Below, one piece after another: positions 63,435-64,000 of a stretch of DNA of 64,000 bases. The DNA is from an uncultured Paracoccaceae bacterium (GTDB taxonomy: Bacteria; Pseudomonadota; Alphaproteobacteria; Rhodobacterales; Rhodobacteraceae): contig CANMPD010000002.1 of NCBI GenBank assembly GCA_947499635.1, positions 186,001 to 250,000 on the forward strand. Direction: 5' to 3'. Below the pieces are notes generated by a model. The model saw only the letters and a list, made by a program, of their open reading frames with translations, had not been told where the DNA came from and did no database searches. Made by a program: the position numbers and the translations under genes. Position 1 is the stretch's first letter; each line of letters starts with the position of its first letter.

Positions 63435-64000
63435 TTACGCTTTGTCTAATTCAAAGGCATCGTGCAGAGCCTGAACAGCCAATTCCATATATTTCCGCTC
63501 GACCAGAACCGATATCTTAATCTCAGAAGTGGTGATAATCTTGATATTGACACCTTCGTCACGCAGCACTTTGAACATTTTGGCTGCAACACCAGATTGA
63601 GACCGCATACCAATGCCCACAACAGAGACTTTTGCAACCTCTGTATCGGCAACCAGCTCAGCGTAGTTCAACTCGCCGGATGTCTTGATCTCGTCCAGCG
63701 CGACCTTTGCACGCGCAACCTGATCTGTCGGGCAAGAGAACGTCATATCGGTGCGCCCATCTTCGGATATGTTCTGTACGATCATATCCACATTCACGCC
63801 GGCGTCAGACAAGCAGCCAAAAATTGTCGCGGCAATTCCAGGACGGTCTGCAACTGACAAGCAGGTCAGCTTGGCTTCGTCACGGGAATAGGCAACGCCA
63901 TTTACGATATTGGATTCCATAATTTCCTCCTCGTCACAGACCAGAGTACCGGCCTCGTCGGATTGTTCTTCAAAACTCGACAGTACACGCAGTTTCACTT
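63435..64000 (-). CDS. lysC: Aspartate kinase, regulatory C-terminal part (N-terminus outside window)
   Basis: About 188 residues of the ACT-domain half of aspartokinase: AKLTCLSVADRPGIAATIFGCL-DAGVNVDMIVQNIS (first ACT) and AKVSVVGIGMRSQSGVAAKMF, GVNIKIITTSEIKISVLV (second ACT). The frame stays open to the edge, so the catalytic domain lies beyond. LysC makes aspartyl phosphate, the entry to Lys, Thr and Met synthesis, and is inhibited through these ACT domains. It is the upstream neighbour of ptsP. Confidence 0.95.
   Translation of the reverse strand, partial: VKLRVLSSFEEQSDEAGTLVCDEEEIMESNIVNGVAYSRDEAKLTCLSVADRPGIAATIFGCLSDAGVNVDMIVQNISEDGRTDMTFSCPTDQVARAKVALDEIKTSGELNYAELVADTEVAKVSVVGIGMRSQSGVAAKMFKVLRDEGVNIKIITTSEIKISVLVERKYMELAVQALHDAFELDKA

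Overview
The window looks like chromosomal DNA of a Roseobacter-group (Rhodobacteraceae) alphaproteobacterium. It has a GcrA cell-cycle regulator, small families typical of this clade (DUF1467, DUF6455, an SseB-like protein, a BMFP/UbiK protein), a fused sulfate adenylyltransferase/APS kinase and alphaproteobacterial versions of RpmB, CarB, AspS, RimO and PtsP. Base composition looks moderately GC-rich by eye (not computed). No rRNA, tRNA, integrase, insertion sequence, prophage or CRISPR array was seen. Two genes run off the edges: a low-molecular-weight protein tyrosine phosphatase at the left and aspartate kinase lysC at the right.

Layout. 1-3 kb: PTP, a copper chaperone PCuAC with a small CxxC protein, rpmB and meaB, all on the minus strand. 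3-11 kb: hrpB and a Nudix hydrolase, arginine biosynthesis (argD-argF), an MFS exporter converging on an ABC-2 permease. 11-14.5 kb: gcrA, a secreted YHS protein, a YghU-type glutathione transferase and an SseB-like protein. 14.9-19.6 kb: a capsule-type operon (kpsT, an extended kpsE, kdsA, phosphomannomutase). 19.8-28.8 kb: AsmA, rimO, small redox and membrane proteins, a DUF6455 gene behind a perfect FNR-type box, an M48 lipoprotein protease, methylmalonyl-CoA epimerase, and a response regulator coupled to a 30-residue membrane peptide. 28.9-36.2 kb: aspS, pabB-pabC, carB. 36.3-42.8 kb: an intergenic stretch with a C10 tract and a tiny lipoprotein, an RND efflux pump with its adaptor, and arsH with a possible regulator. 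43.2-46.5 kb: tdk, then the ybjN-proC-csaA-2-hydroxyacid dehydrogenase operon. 46.7-50 kb: the most accessory-looking part, a lone KAP-family P-loop NTPase and an AcvB/VirJ-like protein. 50-54.3 kb: ubiK, lgt, a MidA-like methyltransferase, pgeF and a Hint-domain protein. 54.3-64 kb: an Lrp regulator divergent from trxB, a redox-sensing adenylate cyclase of the CyaC type, sat-cysC, a glutathione transferase, ptsP (nitrogen PTS enzyme I) and lysC.

Most of the window is metabolic or housekeeping. The items most worth following are the cyclase with a histidine-bearing membrane domain, a [2Fe-2S] domain and a class III catalytic domain (57 kb); the FNR box before DUF6455 (24.1 kb); the KAP NTPase with a perfect inverted repeat in front of it (48.1 kb); phased direct repeats between lrp and trxB (54.9 kb); the peptide translationally coupled to a response regulator (28.7 kb); and a recurring pattern of short perfect or near-perfect tandem repeats (12, 14, 15 and 18 bp units), mostly at or just beyond gene ends.
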